Position numbers and translations under genes: made by a program. From Pterobdella sp. o SKG-2022 (taxonomy: Eukaryota > Annelida > Clitellata > Hirudinida > Piscicolidae), in NCBI GenBank assembly GCA_964035795.1, contig OZ038322.1, forward strand, positions 8,309,345 through 8,373,344: 64,000 nt of DNA, written 5' to 3'. Each line of letters starts with the position of its first letter. Position 1 is the stretch's first letter. Positions 12,985 to 23,300 of this stretch are shown piece after piece. Below the pieces are notes generated by a model that was not told the origin of the DNA, searched no databases, and was given only the letters and a program-made list of their open reading frames with translations.

Positions 12985-13134
12985 TTTTCTTTATAGATCA
13001 AAGCGCTTGCTACAAATTTAATTTAGCCAAAACCCACTGTGGAACAGGCACTAATTGCCGAGCCCACGCGGGATCGAGCCCGGTAACTTTAGATAATTAG
13101 TCTAATGCTCAACCATTGAGCTATAGGGACAAGG
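12985..13134 (-). mobile_element. tRNA-derived SINE-like element
   Basis: Read on the minus strand from 13134, the sequence begins like a tRNA. It has box A TAGCTCAATGG, a D-arm GCTC/GAGC pair, an anticodon arm TTAGA/TCTAA with loop CTAATTA (anticodon AAT, nominally Ile), and box B GGGCTCGATCC. The T-stem is one base short and the acceptor stem pairs poorly with GTCCCTA, so a functional tRNA is unlikely. The sequence runs on into an unrelated body (GGCAATTAGTGCCTGTTCC, itself partly self-complementary). A tRNA head plus body is the usual layout of a SINE. The 3' end is uncertain. Confidence 0.65.
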
Positions 13135-13432
13135 ATGTTTATAGCTAGCTTACAATGCCGCTATACACAAACGGAACTTGACAAAAGGCAAAGTTATGAG
13201 TTATGTCAATACTATGGAGTGTTTGTTAAGCCAATCCATAAACTCAAAAACAAAATTGTTTTGGAGCTTATGTGTAGTGGTATCAATATTTTTAAATGTG
13301 TCTGTGTTGAAGTTTGAAGTTTTTCAAGTTTTTCTCATTTTAATCTTGAGCCTTTCCCAAATTTTTTTATCATTTCTATATTATATTACATGTTTGAATA
13401 CATTACTTGATAATTCCAGTTCAGTATCAGTA

Positions 13433-13930
13433 TCATTTTACTATAGTCAGCATCTTTCCTTTTTCCAAGGGGTCACTGACTTCTTTCCATTTCACCCTGT
13501 CGTAGGCATCTTCAAGACCCAACCCAAACCCACGACAAAGGTTTTCCATCATGTTTTTCCAAGCTAACCTTGGTCTTTTCCTTCTTCTACTGTCTTTTAC
13601 CTCAAACCTCCACGCCTGCTCAACACTATCATTATGCGCTTTTCTTACCACATGACCCAGCCATCTCGAACTTCCTTGTCTTACCATTTCAACAAACGTA
13701 CTGTCCAACCCCAATCTAACAACGAACTTCTTCGTGCTCACACCATCAGCTAGCTGCATACCACACATCATTTGAAGCATTCGTTTTTCTGCTCTTCTCA
13801 AAATACTTTCTTCAATGGATCTCAACACCCAAGTTTCCGAACCATATGTCATGACAGGCCTCACGCATGTTCTATAATTTTTTCCTTTAATGTTCCATGT
13901 TTGTCTTTTATCACATAACATAGAAGACAT
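13433..13930 (-). mobile_element. LINE reverse-transcriptase C-terminal fragment
   Basis: A 165-codon minus-strand frame matches the C-terminal region of a non-LTR retrotransposon polymerase. Landmarks in order are VRPVMTYGSETW, RRAEKRMLQMMCG, SRWLGHVVRK, and a basic R-R-R-K-R-P-R-L-A-W-K segment, then a D-R-x-K-W motif near the end. It appears 5'-truncated. The frame is still open over its whole length, suggesting a fairly recent insertion. The reverse-transcriptase fragment at 22010-22369 is of the same general kind. Confidence 0.8.
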
Positions 13931-15419
13931 TTAGGTTCAGTTTACGAAAAGCTGTGTGGTATGTGATAAAGTTTGAAAGGTTTTATGTTGACTAGTTATT
14001 TTAGACTTCGAAAATCATGTTGCTTCACTTGTATTTACTTTTCAATAAATTGAAATGAATTATAAATTTTTTATTCTTTAATTTAGCAATTGGCAGAAGT
14101 TTATTTATAAAAAATTCAACACAAAAACCATAGGAATGATTCTCTCAATATATTTATAAAAAACTATATTGAAAACCCCGGTTAAATACTTTCATAATCA
14201 CAAAACTTCCATAGTTTATTAAATGCAGCAAAACTCATAACTCATGCTAAAACTGATCGCCCAATTATATCGTCTTATACAACTCACGTTAGCTGTGAAA
14301 TCATAAAATAATCCTCAAAACGTGAGTTTGTGTTGAGATGTAGAGGTGGGTCTGTTGAGCTGGTTGGAGTTTTTGTGGTATATAGTGAATATCAACATTT
14401 TTTCATTAAAAAAACGTTAAAATACATTGATATTTAAATGAAAATGAGTCTGAAAAAAATTTAGATTTATTATACAAAAACATCAAAGTTTGATGGCGTT
14501 GAAACTTTAAAAATATAATTTCGAAATTTTTTGTAAGAAGTTTCAAAAAAGTTTTTTACTCTCTTAATAAAAATTTATTTCAAAAAAACTGAAAAACTTC
14601 ACCAAAGTTCTACAAAATTTTCAAAAAATGTTACTCAATTTTACAATGATGTTGAGCCTTCTGATCAGTTTTATTGGTTTGAAGATGCTTTTATATGTAG
14701 GTAGTTAAGGCTGCAATACTGATTTAATTGATAGATGAATATGCAAAAATTTGAAATCTAATTGATGCGTTCAACTAATCTCCACTATTTTTTGCTTATT
14801 TTTTAGAATAAAATAGTTTATTTTTTGTTTTTTTTAATTTTTAATGTGTAACGTTTATCAATTTTCATTAATTTATTTATTTTATAAAAAAAAACAAGCA
14901 AATTTTGAATTTCTAAACTTTTTAGCATCAACTAGGAGCTCGGTTTTAGTGTGTCCTTATAGTTGAGCAATATTACTTTCTGCTTGATCAAAGTCTCAAA
15001 TTTTATGCTTTAAACCATACATTTAGAAACTAATTTTTAAAAGCTTTTAATGGCAATTTTCCCAATATAACAAGAATAGTTGCTTTAAAAAATCCTGAAG
15101 TCAAGCAAAAATTTGTAATAAACATACCAATGGTATAATGAATAAAATAATTATTTAAAATAATATTTTCAAAAAAGCTTATCATTTTTTTGGAAAAATT
15201 CGTTTTCATACAGATTTAAGCTTTCGATATTGGTTTTGCTCACGAAGTGTATGCAGAAAAACAATCATTTATCTATTTTTTATCAGCTTTCGCTTTAATC
15301 TCTCGGGGAAATGAGAATTTTTTTAAAAGCTTTTACAAGTTTTAAAATTTAATTTGGAAGATTATAATTTTAAACTATTTGTTTATTTTAATTACGCTGT
15401 GTGCGCAAGTAGTTGGTAC
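13931..15419. other. Non-coding AT-rich stretch
   Basis: I see no gene, RNA or clear repeat in it. Confidence 0.5.
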
Positions 15420-16830
15420 GAGACGATTAAATTAGGCGTCTCGCTTTAGCTCTTGCAAATGATACAAGCAGTCGTTCAGAGGATGATCGCTCTATCTTCC
15501 GAAGCTGGCGTTTTGCGAGGCAGGCTTTATAAGATATAGAAAACCGGTATACACAAATGACCCTGGATTTGAAGGTGCGAAGAGGAGCATGTTGGTGAGT
15601 GATTTATTGAAACGATAAGTGAAACTGTCAACATGAGTTTCTATGGGTGTAAGATTTTGGCTGTGTGAGAAGGTCTTTTTCAACAAGTATGTAGTTGACT
15701 CTGCTATAGCATCGTTTGACGATAATTATTAGTGCTGGGTGATGTTTTATAGAATTGAGATTGCAAGTGATGAGTGCATAGTCTGAAAAGAAAGGTGCTG
15801 ATATAATATTTTTGATGAGGTTAGTTGGAATGGCTAATTATAAGATCAATAGTGTTGCCTAAAGAGTGTGTGGGAAAGTTGATGCGTTGAATCATATTAT
15901 GTTTTGAAAGTAGCTAAGAGAGTGGACTTTATGAGTTGGATATTTGGGGGTAATTAAAATCACCTAAGATTATGTGGGAGGTGGTTAAAGATGACATGTT
16001 TTTTACAAGAATAGATAGTTTGATGAAATTAGAGCTATTAAGTGGTCGGTAGATGACGGATAAGTTGAGAGTGAAGGTTGGAGTTAAGACTCTGGTAGAT
16101 AATATTTCGAAGAAAGAGTATGCTTTCTGGTTGAGACGAGTGGCGGAAATCTTGTTTGTTAAAATAAGAGCAATTCCACCGCCGCGTTTTCCAGATTGAC
16201 GATATGCATATAGGATGGTGTAATTAGGAGGACATATATTATAATGAAAAAGGTTGTGGTGGTTTGGAGTGATCCAAGTTTCAGTGAGAACGAGTAGGTC
16301 TAGCGATAAAGATAAGATGGCATCAAGAATATGAGATGATTTGTTGAAGATGGAGCGAGGGTTGAGAAGACCAAGCTTGAAGAAAGTATTTTCTTGTTGA
16401 AAAGAAGAAGTAAAAAAGAATAGTCATCTGTATATGTCCTTTTGTTTCAGCAGCTTCTGCCTAATGAATTCAGGGCAGTCTCTAGAGTCAGTCGAATGAT
16501 CGGCTTGGTTTTTTCTTAGAGTGCATGCAGCACATCTTGGATAAGAGCAGCAAGGAAATCCAGGGTGTTTCGGTTCTGCACAAGTGACGCAGATCTTCTC
16601 TTTGGGGCATTTTTAGCTGGAATGCCCGTAGAGTCGGCAATTAGAGCAGCGAGACGGATTCAGATTGAGACGGGCTGGAAAGGAGCCTATAGAAAGTTTG
16701 ATTCTATTGCCATCAAAGAAGATTTTGGTGAGATGACGTGGTACTTGTACGTACCAGTCAAGAGTTGATGATTGTGTGTGTTTCTTTTTAATTTTTGTAT
16801 ACGTTGATTTCATTGCTAGAATTGTTGAAC
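15420..16830 (-). mobile_element. Decayed LINE: zinc-knuckle segment plus AP endonuclease
   Basis: On the minus strand, about 16700-16440 encodes a cysteine/histidine-rich segment (RCSNCRLYGHSSQ, then further Cys pairs and a DSRDCPEF-like end) resembling gag-like zinc knuckles of non-LTR elements. From about 16330 down to 15930 an APE-type endonuclease follows: LTETWITPNHH, GKRGGGIALIL, VIYRPLN and ILGDFNYP are its recognisable blocks. After this the frame is broken by several stops down to about 15420. The reverse-transcriptase part is missing, so the copy is incomplete and inactive. The endonuclease type fits CR1/L2/jockey-like elements. Confidence 0.8.
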
Positions 16831-18853
16831 TTTTCCTTTATTGATTCTTAATAATGTTATATTATAGCAATATTATAGGTTTATTAAACCATTAAATTGT
16901 ATCTTACATTAAAAGTAGTTTTAGTGCTTAGTAACGTCCTCAAATTAAAAAACTGTGTCATTTGGGCATTTTTATATTATATTCAATAGATCTCTTTATT
17001 AAAAATTTTTTCGCTTAATTTTTGGAAGCACCGTTCAAATGATCCCAGTTGTTTTAGAAATTGGTAACCTTAGCATTAACTAAAGGCTTTCCAAGTTTTT
17101 TGAAAGCTGGATTGGGAGTTGTATTTTTAGTTAGTATATGTGTGAAGATTTTGACAAGTTTACCATAAGCTCATTATAAACTTGAGTAATAAAAATGTGT
17201 TCAATGTCTTTTTAGCTTTAATGATAAAATTTTTATCAAATCTTATTTTTTTATAAAACTTTTAAATTTAAGTTTCGATTTATGTGGTTATGAGTTTTGT
17301 AGATAATTAATACGTAATACCGTTTCAACAACTTCAAACTGTTAATTATTCACAACATGAAACCGGTATGAGCCTCTCACAAACAAATAAGACACTTTCA
17401 AATGTTAATAATGCATGTTTTTCAAACAATTTTGAACACTTGAAAAGAATGTGCCTAAAATAATGACTACGCTTAGAGCTTCTGGGACAACTGATAGGCG
17501 TTTCAAATGCTCTAAACCACCGTTATTATTCAATAAAATCCAGTTGCTAGGAAGATACTAGCCGCCAATTAATCACTTCACATGGTTTTGAGATGTTGGG
17601 GGCTTATTGCTGTTTGAAAGTTTAATGAAGGGATGGGTATATGTTTTATCAAAAGCTTTGAAAAGATTATTGTTTTATTTTCTTATTACCAAGCTGAAAA
17701 ATTTATTTTTAAATTGTGACCCGTAATCAAAAAAAACATTAAATTCCACAAACAAGTAATTTCTTTAAATAAACTGAACGCAAAATAACAGAGAACTTTG
17801 GTGACGTCTTTTCTTTGTAAAACATTTGATGCTAGTCACCCCTCTCTTCCTTATAAACTGCTAATTTTGGAAATTTAAAATCAAATGAAGTTAGTGAGCT
17901 GAAGTATATCGTGCACATAACTGGGAGGTTAATAAAGAATTACACCTCAAATGGATAGAAAATAATAAGTAAAGTTTTTATGCGCAGATTCATCTTACCG
18001 TTGAAATTTACCGACATATGAAAATTAATTTTTTAAGCCCTTTATGGACGGTTTCTAAATCAGCTTTTCATATCCTTCATGAAAGGTTTTTAAATCAGTT
18101 TGTTTCCGTTGAAAACCATCTTGGAGAGTATAATGAAATATATGTTTTATATAATACAGTCTTGGTCTGACTCGCCTTAATGGTGGTTAATGTCGCCCTG
18201 TTTATTCAGCTTTTCGTAGCACTTGCGCAATTCAGTTTATTCAAACATCAAACACAAACAGAACAGAAAGCATGCTTAGACAAAACCCATGTCGCTTCAA
18301 TATGCTGAACTGATGCTTCAAAATCTGATTTAAGAGTCAACCTGATCTTAAAATACAGTTGCCTCAAACTAATCTTTTGTTTTTTTAATAAAAAAATCAT
18401 TATTGCTAACATCAATTAAAGAGAAAAACTTTTTAATCAGCTAGATTTCAAAGTTTGGAAAATTCTTATTAAAGCTACTGCATGTGATTCTGCAGAATTT
18501 TGGAAAAAAATTTTCTGATAAGCAACCTTCCAAATTTTTAACCTTTGAAAAGCTTACAAAAGTTATTTCAGCTTGAATGAATGTTATTGCAAGGGTTTGT
18601 TTTGGTTTTAGAAGCTAATTACTTGATTTTAGCGTTATTATTTAATAGTTACTTATAATAATTTTATTGAAAAAAATATCAGTAAACATAACTATGAAAA
18701 AACTTCATATTTTAAAATTTAACTAACTATTCTTAATAATAAAAAATTTATATTTTTTGTACATCTCTCTGAGGTATTGCACAATCTTAAGAAAAGTTTG
18801 AATTGAGTCTATTTAAAGAATTTTAGTGCCTTTAGGTAAAGTTTAACAAAACC
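16831..18853. other. Intergenic, no gene seen
   Basis: AT-rich and without supported coding sequence. Its right end includes the presumed promoter of the 2H phosphoesterase gene, but I see no distinctive promoter motif. Confidence 0.5.
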
Positions 18854-19500
18854 ATGAGTGAAGAAACTTCTTATAAAGTTGCTGTTGTTATTATACCTCC
18901 AGAAGAACTTTGGGAGAACATACAAAAAACAAGAAAGTAATGAGATGTTGTATAGTGAAATATATTTGAGGAAAAGTTGATTCAATATTTTGAAATGTTT
19001 TTTACAGGGATTTTGACAAAGCTTATAAAAGATGGATGCCCCATATTAATTTATTGTATCCTTTCATTGATGAGGCAATGAATCTTCCAGAAAAGTATGC
19101 CAGAAGAATAAAATATACAATATTGGAAAACGACATTAAAAAATTTAAAATGGTTTTTGATGATTCTTCTTTTAATACCTTTGAACATTCAGAATCTATA
19201 AACCTCCATCTGCGACCATCTCTCAAAGTGCCACCTGCTTCGTGCTATAAAGAGCACCCTGTTAACATATTACATTTAAAACTTGATGATGAATTTTTCT
19301 CAGGCTACAAATTTGAACCTATAAAAGAGTTTAATCCCCATCTTACTCTTGGACAGTTCAGTAGATATTATACAAGTGATATAGAAAATATCATCAAGTC
19401 ATGGAGGAGAATCGAATGGACAGTTGATGCAGTGCATCTAATAAGTAGAATTGATGAAGATCCATTTAAAATTATAGCAACAATTCCTTTATTAGATTGA
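18854..19500 (+). CDS. 2H phosphoesterase (2'-5' RNA ligase-like), two exons
   Basis: Exon 1 is 18854-18936 (ATG in context ACCATG) and exon 2 is 19008-19500, joined by a 71-bp GT-AG intron (phase 2). The product is 191 residues. It belongs to the 2H superfamily, small two-lobed proteins acting on 2',3'-cyclic or 2'-5' phosphodiester bonds in RNA or nucleotides. The two catalytic motifs are visible: MPHINLLYPF around His40 and NPHLTLGQF around His139, about 100 residues apart as expected. The second motif is the normal H-L-T. The first reads H-I-N rather than H-x-T/S. I recall close relatives with RWMPHINL, so this may be a subfamily trait rather than a defect. No signal peptide is seen. The gene converges on SCFD1. 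A poly(A) signal lies at 19975-19980. Substrate unknown. Confidence 0.85.
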
Positions 19501-19974
19501 TATTGTGACATTATATTTGTTGTTAAAACTTTTAATCCCAACTGAGGGTAGCCAAATGATTGACTTATATATTGTCTATTATTACATTATATATTATGTT
19601 AGTTTTTAAGTGTTATAAATTAGCTTCAATTTTATGTGTTTTATTTCAAAACTTCAATCCCTCAATACATAATTTGAAAATTTTGCTTTTACTACATGTC
19701 AAAGCTCATTAGTTGCTTCTTGTAGAGGATTCTTATTTTAGTGGTTGATTATGTATTCATAATAGCATAAATTAATATGTACTATATGAGTCACTATTTG
19801 AAATTGATTTGAGTAAATATTCAGTTACAAGATCTTGTTGCGCATTTATAAAACTAAAATATCACTTGATTCATTTAATGTTAGTATGCATTGATTATGG
19901 CTTAATGGACAGAAGTTCATTACAATTTAGTACAGGGGTTTGAGTTGACAGTGAAACCTCAGTAAACATTTGAT

Positions 19975-19980
19975 AATAAA
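19975..19980 (+). terminator. Candidate poly(A) signal of the 2H phosphoesterase gene
   Basis: First canonical AATAAA after the stop codon, about 475 bases downstream. Confidence 0.4.
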
Positions 19981-20352
19981 CTTGTCAATGAAAGAAAGTA
20001 TCGCTCAAATTAATCGGATAATGCATTAAATCAGATTGTCTGCGTCCTACGATCAAAAACGTTCATCGTTGTGTAAACTTTTACTTAAAATTGGATAGCT
20101 TGTCACTATATTTTAAACTTGAAATTATCGAAAACAAATTGCAGAAAATTATATTTACAAAATAAGTTGTTCAATTAGAATAAACGAAATGATTGGTGTG
20201 AATGAAGTCAACGGATTAATTTAATTCCTTTAACCTATTCGAAATTAATTTTTTAAAAACCCAGGATAAAACAAGCTACATTTCCTTTCCTAGTGTTTCA
20301 AGCTGTTAATTAAAAAATAAAGTTAAAAATTATTATCTGAAAAAAGTTATAT

Positions 20353-20358
20353 TTTATT
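20353..20358 (-). terminator. Poly(A) signal of SCFD1
   Basis: AATAAA on the minus strand about 10 bases after the TAA stop at 20371-20369, implying a very short 3' UTR. Confidence 0.6.
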
Positions 20359-20368
20359 TTTCTTAATA

Positions 20369-23300
20369 TTATATGAAAAGCATGTATAATGGCAGAAGAC
20401 AGACCTGAGACAAAAACTGGCTGGCATTTAACAGCTGTGTGCATCCGTATGTTACCCTCTTTTTAGTTGAACCCACTCCTGACTTTCCCTTATGATTATT
20501 ATTGATTTTGAAACGCATTCAAATGCTATATAGAAATGACTAGTGATGGCATGATTGAAACAAGTAGGTAAATAAGTTTAATCTCGGTGTTTCACTAATT
20601 TTGTCGGAGAGCCTTGTATAATGACAAAAATGCTTATCATAATTCATTAGACTAATGAATTATGATAAGATTGTACTTATCGAAAATTTTAGTTTCTTTA
20701 AAATAAAGTATCTTTGAAATTCTCATATTTTGAAAAATAAAAACTGAAATTATAAAATACAAGATACTTAGGATGTCTCTAAAAGATTATACATAATCAA
20801 CAACTTGTTTAAAAAAAGAAAAATATTATAGCTAATTGATTAGCATTCTTTTTTCATAATAACCTACGTGGCAAACAGACAGAAAATATGGAAAAAAAGA
20901 ACCAGGAAATTATTGAAAACTGTAACTACTTCAAAGCTTTGAAATTCACACAGCTTGCTTCTATTCAATCCCATCTAATTCCTTCAGTTTATAGCGTTTT
21001 GGAGTGACGGAAGTGAACGAGAAACAGAAATAAAAAAACTGTAAAACTACGGGAGTTTTATAAAAACTTCATAAAATCAGCGGAAGGAACGTTTCATAAT
21101 AGCATAACTATGCATAAGTTTTTGATAGTTTTTCTCAAAAGCTAAGTCTCAGCTGTATAAAATTAAAATGGTAATAATTTATAACACTCGATCGATGAAT
21201 AAAAAAATTATGTTAGTAATGGTTTTACAGTAAACAAAATGTGAAAAATCAATAACTAAAAGGAAATGATAAATTTTGAAAATAAAAATGACAAAAAAGA
21301 TTATGAATATATTCAATAAGACCATCAATATGATTCAATATACTCACTGATATTGATTTAAAATGAGTCCGGAAATTGAATTTTTATCATTACTATACAA
21401 AAAAATTAGAAAAACACAATAATAACAATTAAAGAAAAAAATGGCTAAGTAGTTTTTATAAAAGATAGGTTACAGGTTAAGTTGAAAAGCAAGTGTCGAA
21501 AATTATTGAAGTTGGTTTAACAAAGAATTTTTCAGATTGGGAAAAATAGAAACTAGTAGTCTATAATATTGTAAAAAATATTTTTTTACGGAGTAAATCT
21601 GGCCCATGTTAAGGGAGTATACACCGGATTTATAATATTGGTCTTATCTATCTGTTGTGATTTTTTTCCTCATTCTCTATATTCTTTTATTTTTTTTTTC
21701 TCCATAATTAGTATGTATTTTGCTTTTCAACTTAACCTTTAACCTATCTTTTATAAAAACCACTTAGCCATTTATCATTTACTGCAAACTCCACATGGAT
21801 ATACTTTATCTTTTTGCACTTCCAGTATTGAACCCCTTATTGAAACATAATCTTCGAGATATTCGTAATCGAAATCATCCTCTTTAAAAACTTCATTTGA
21901 AAATTTTTCTTTTAAACCTGACATGGCGTCACGAAAGAATTAAGTAATAAAATCAGTCACTATTGAAAATAGTAATTGACGGAAAAAACCCTACCCACCA
22001 ACTGTCACATAAACTTTTAAGATAGATCATTCTCAACCCTTACGCGAGCCTTATTTCCATCATACGTGCTCACTTTCGCTAAAACTAAAAGCTCTAAAAG
22101 CCTTTCTTTCTTTCTTACCACCCAATCTATAACTTTTCTTACCACGCTATCAAACGCCTTTTCAAGGTCTACAAAACAAATATAGAGATTCTTAATTTCA
22201 TTTCTATATTTTTTTTCAAAACAAACAAGGCATCTGTTGTGTCCATACCTAGTCTAAACCCAAACTGTGATTCATCAACAGTAACCATCTTTCTCAACCT
22301 TCTCACAAACACTTTTTCAACAATTTTCAAAAAAGTTTCTAACAGTTTCATTCCTTGATACGAACCCACAGTCTCTCACTTACCCTTTGTTTTTCTATAA
22401 TGAAATTATGATGTTAGATTGTCATTTTGTGGGCATGAAGTTACCGTCAAGCATATACTAACCTGATTTCCTCAATACCTCATTTGCAACTATAGTAACA
22501 ACAATAACAGAAATATAGTGAACAAACACAACAAATGCATTAAAAATGAAAAAAAAGAAGCTGAAGACTTTATATTGAGCACTGAGATTCACAATTAAAA
22601 CACTCACCTTCGCATACTCAATCAGGTTCTGATACTCGATATAACTTCCGTTTCCCACCACGAACACGATGGCCTGTTTTTTGTATATAATAGAGTAATT
22701 AAACAATTAAAAAAATAAATAAATAAATAATAATAATAACAATAAAAAACATTTACATCACCATACTAAGAAAAAAATAATGAAAAACTTAAATCAACTA
22801 AAAATATTTTTTTAATAAATGCACGAATAAAAAATAAAAGCACTTTTCCAAACAAATAACTCAATACAAAATAAACATAATGATCAACTAAATAAGAACA
22901 CTCAATTGATTATCTCAGCACCCCATAAACCTACGATTTACATACACAAACACTAAAGACGCCATCTAACATAATGTGTTCCAATAGGCACTCACCTCGT
23001 GAAATGGCGACCGTATGCGTGTTGTCGAGCTGGTCAGGGTGGTCAATGGGATTGTAATTAGTAATAATAATAATAATGAAAAAAACGGAAAAATGACTGT
23101 AAGCAACAAAGAAAAAAAAACAAATGATAATAAAATGAATAATATTAAAAGCAATTAGAATTTTATTTTTTTTATGACTTCGTGATATACTTTCAGCAAT
23201 CAAAATGTAAAACTCCAGAAATTTATCAATACTTATAATTACAATAATTTACCAATATTGAACACAAAGCTATAATCCCCAACAAGTTCAATCTCATCAT

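Noticed and set aside
13060..13134. Functional tRNA-Ile gene
   Set aside because: Boxes A and B and the anticodon arm are good, but the T-stem is one base short and the acceptor stem pairs poorly, so a tRNA-derived retroposon fits better.
22931..23203. Long minus-strand open frame read as a separate small protein
   Set aside because: It overlaps the 34-base SCFD1 exon 20 in a different frame; the exon phase and match to the family explain the conserved part.
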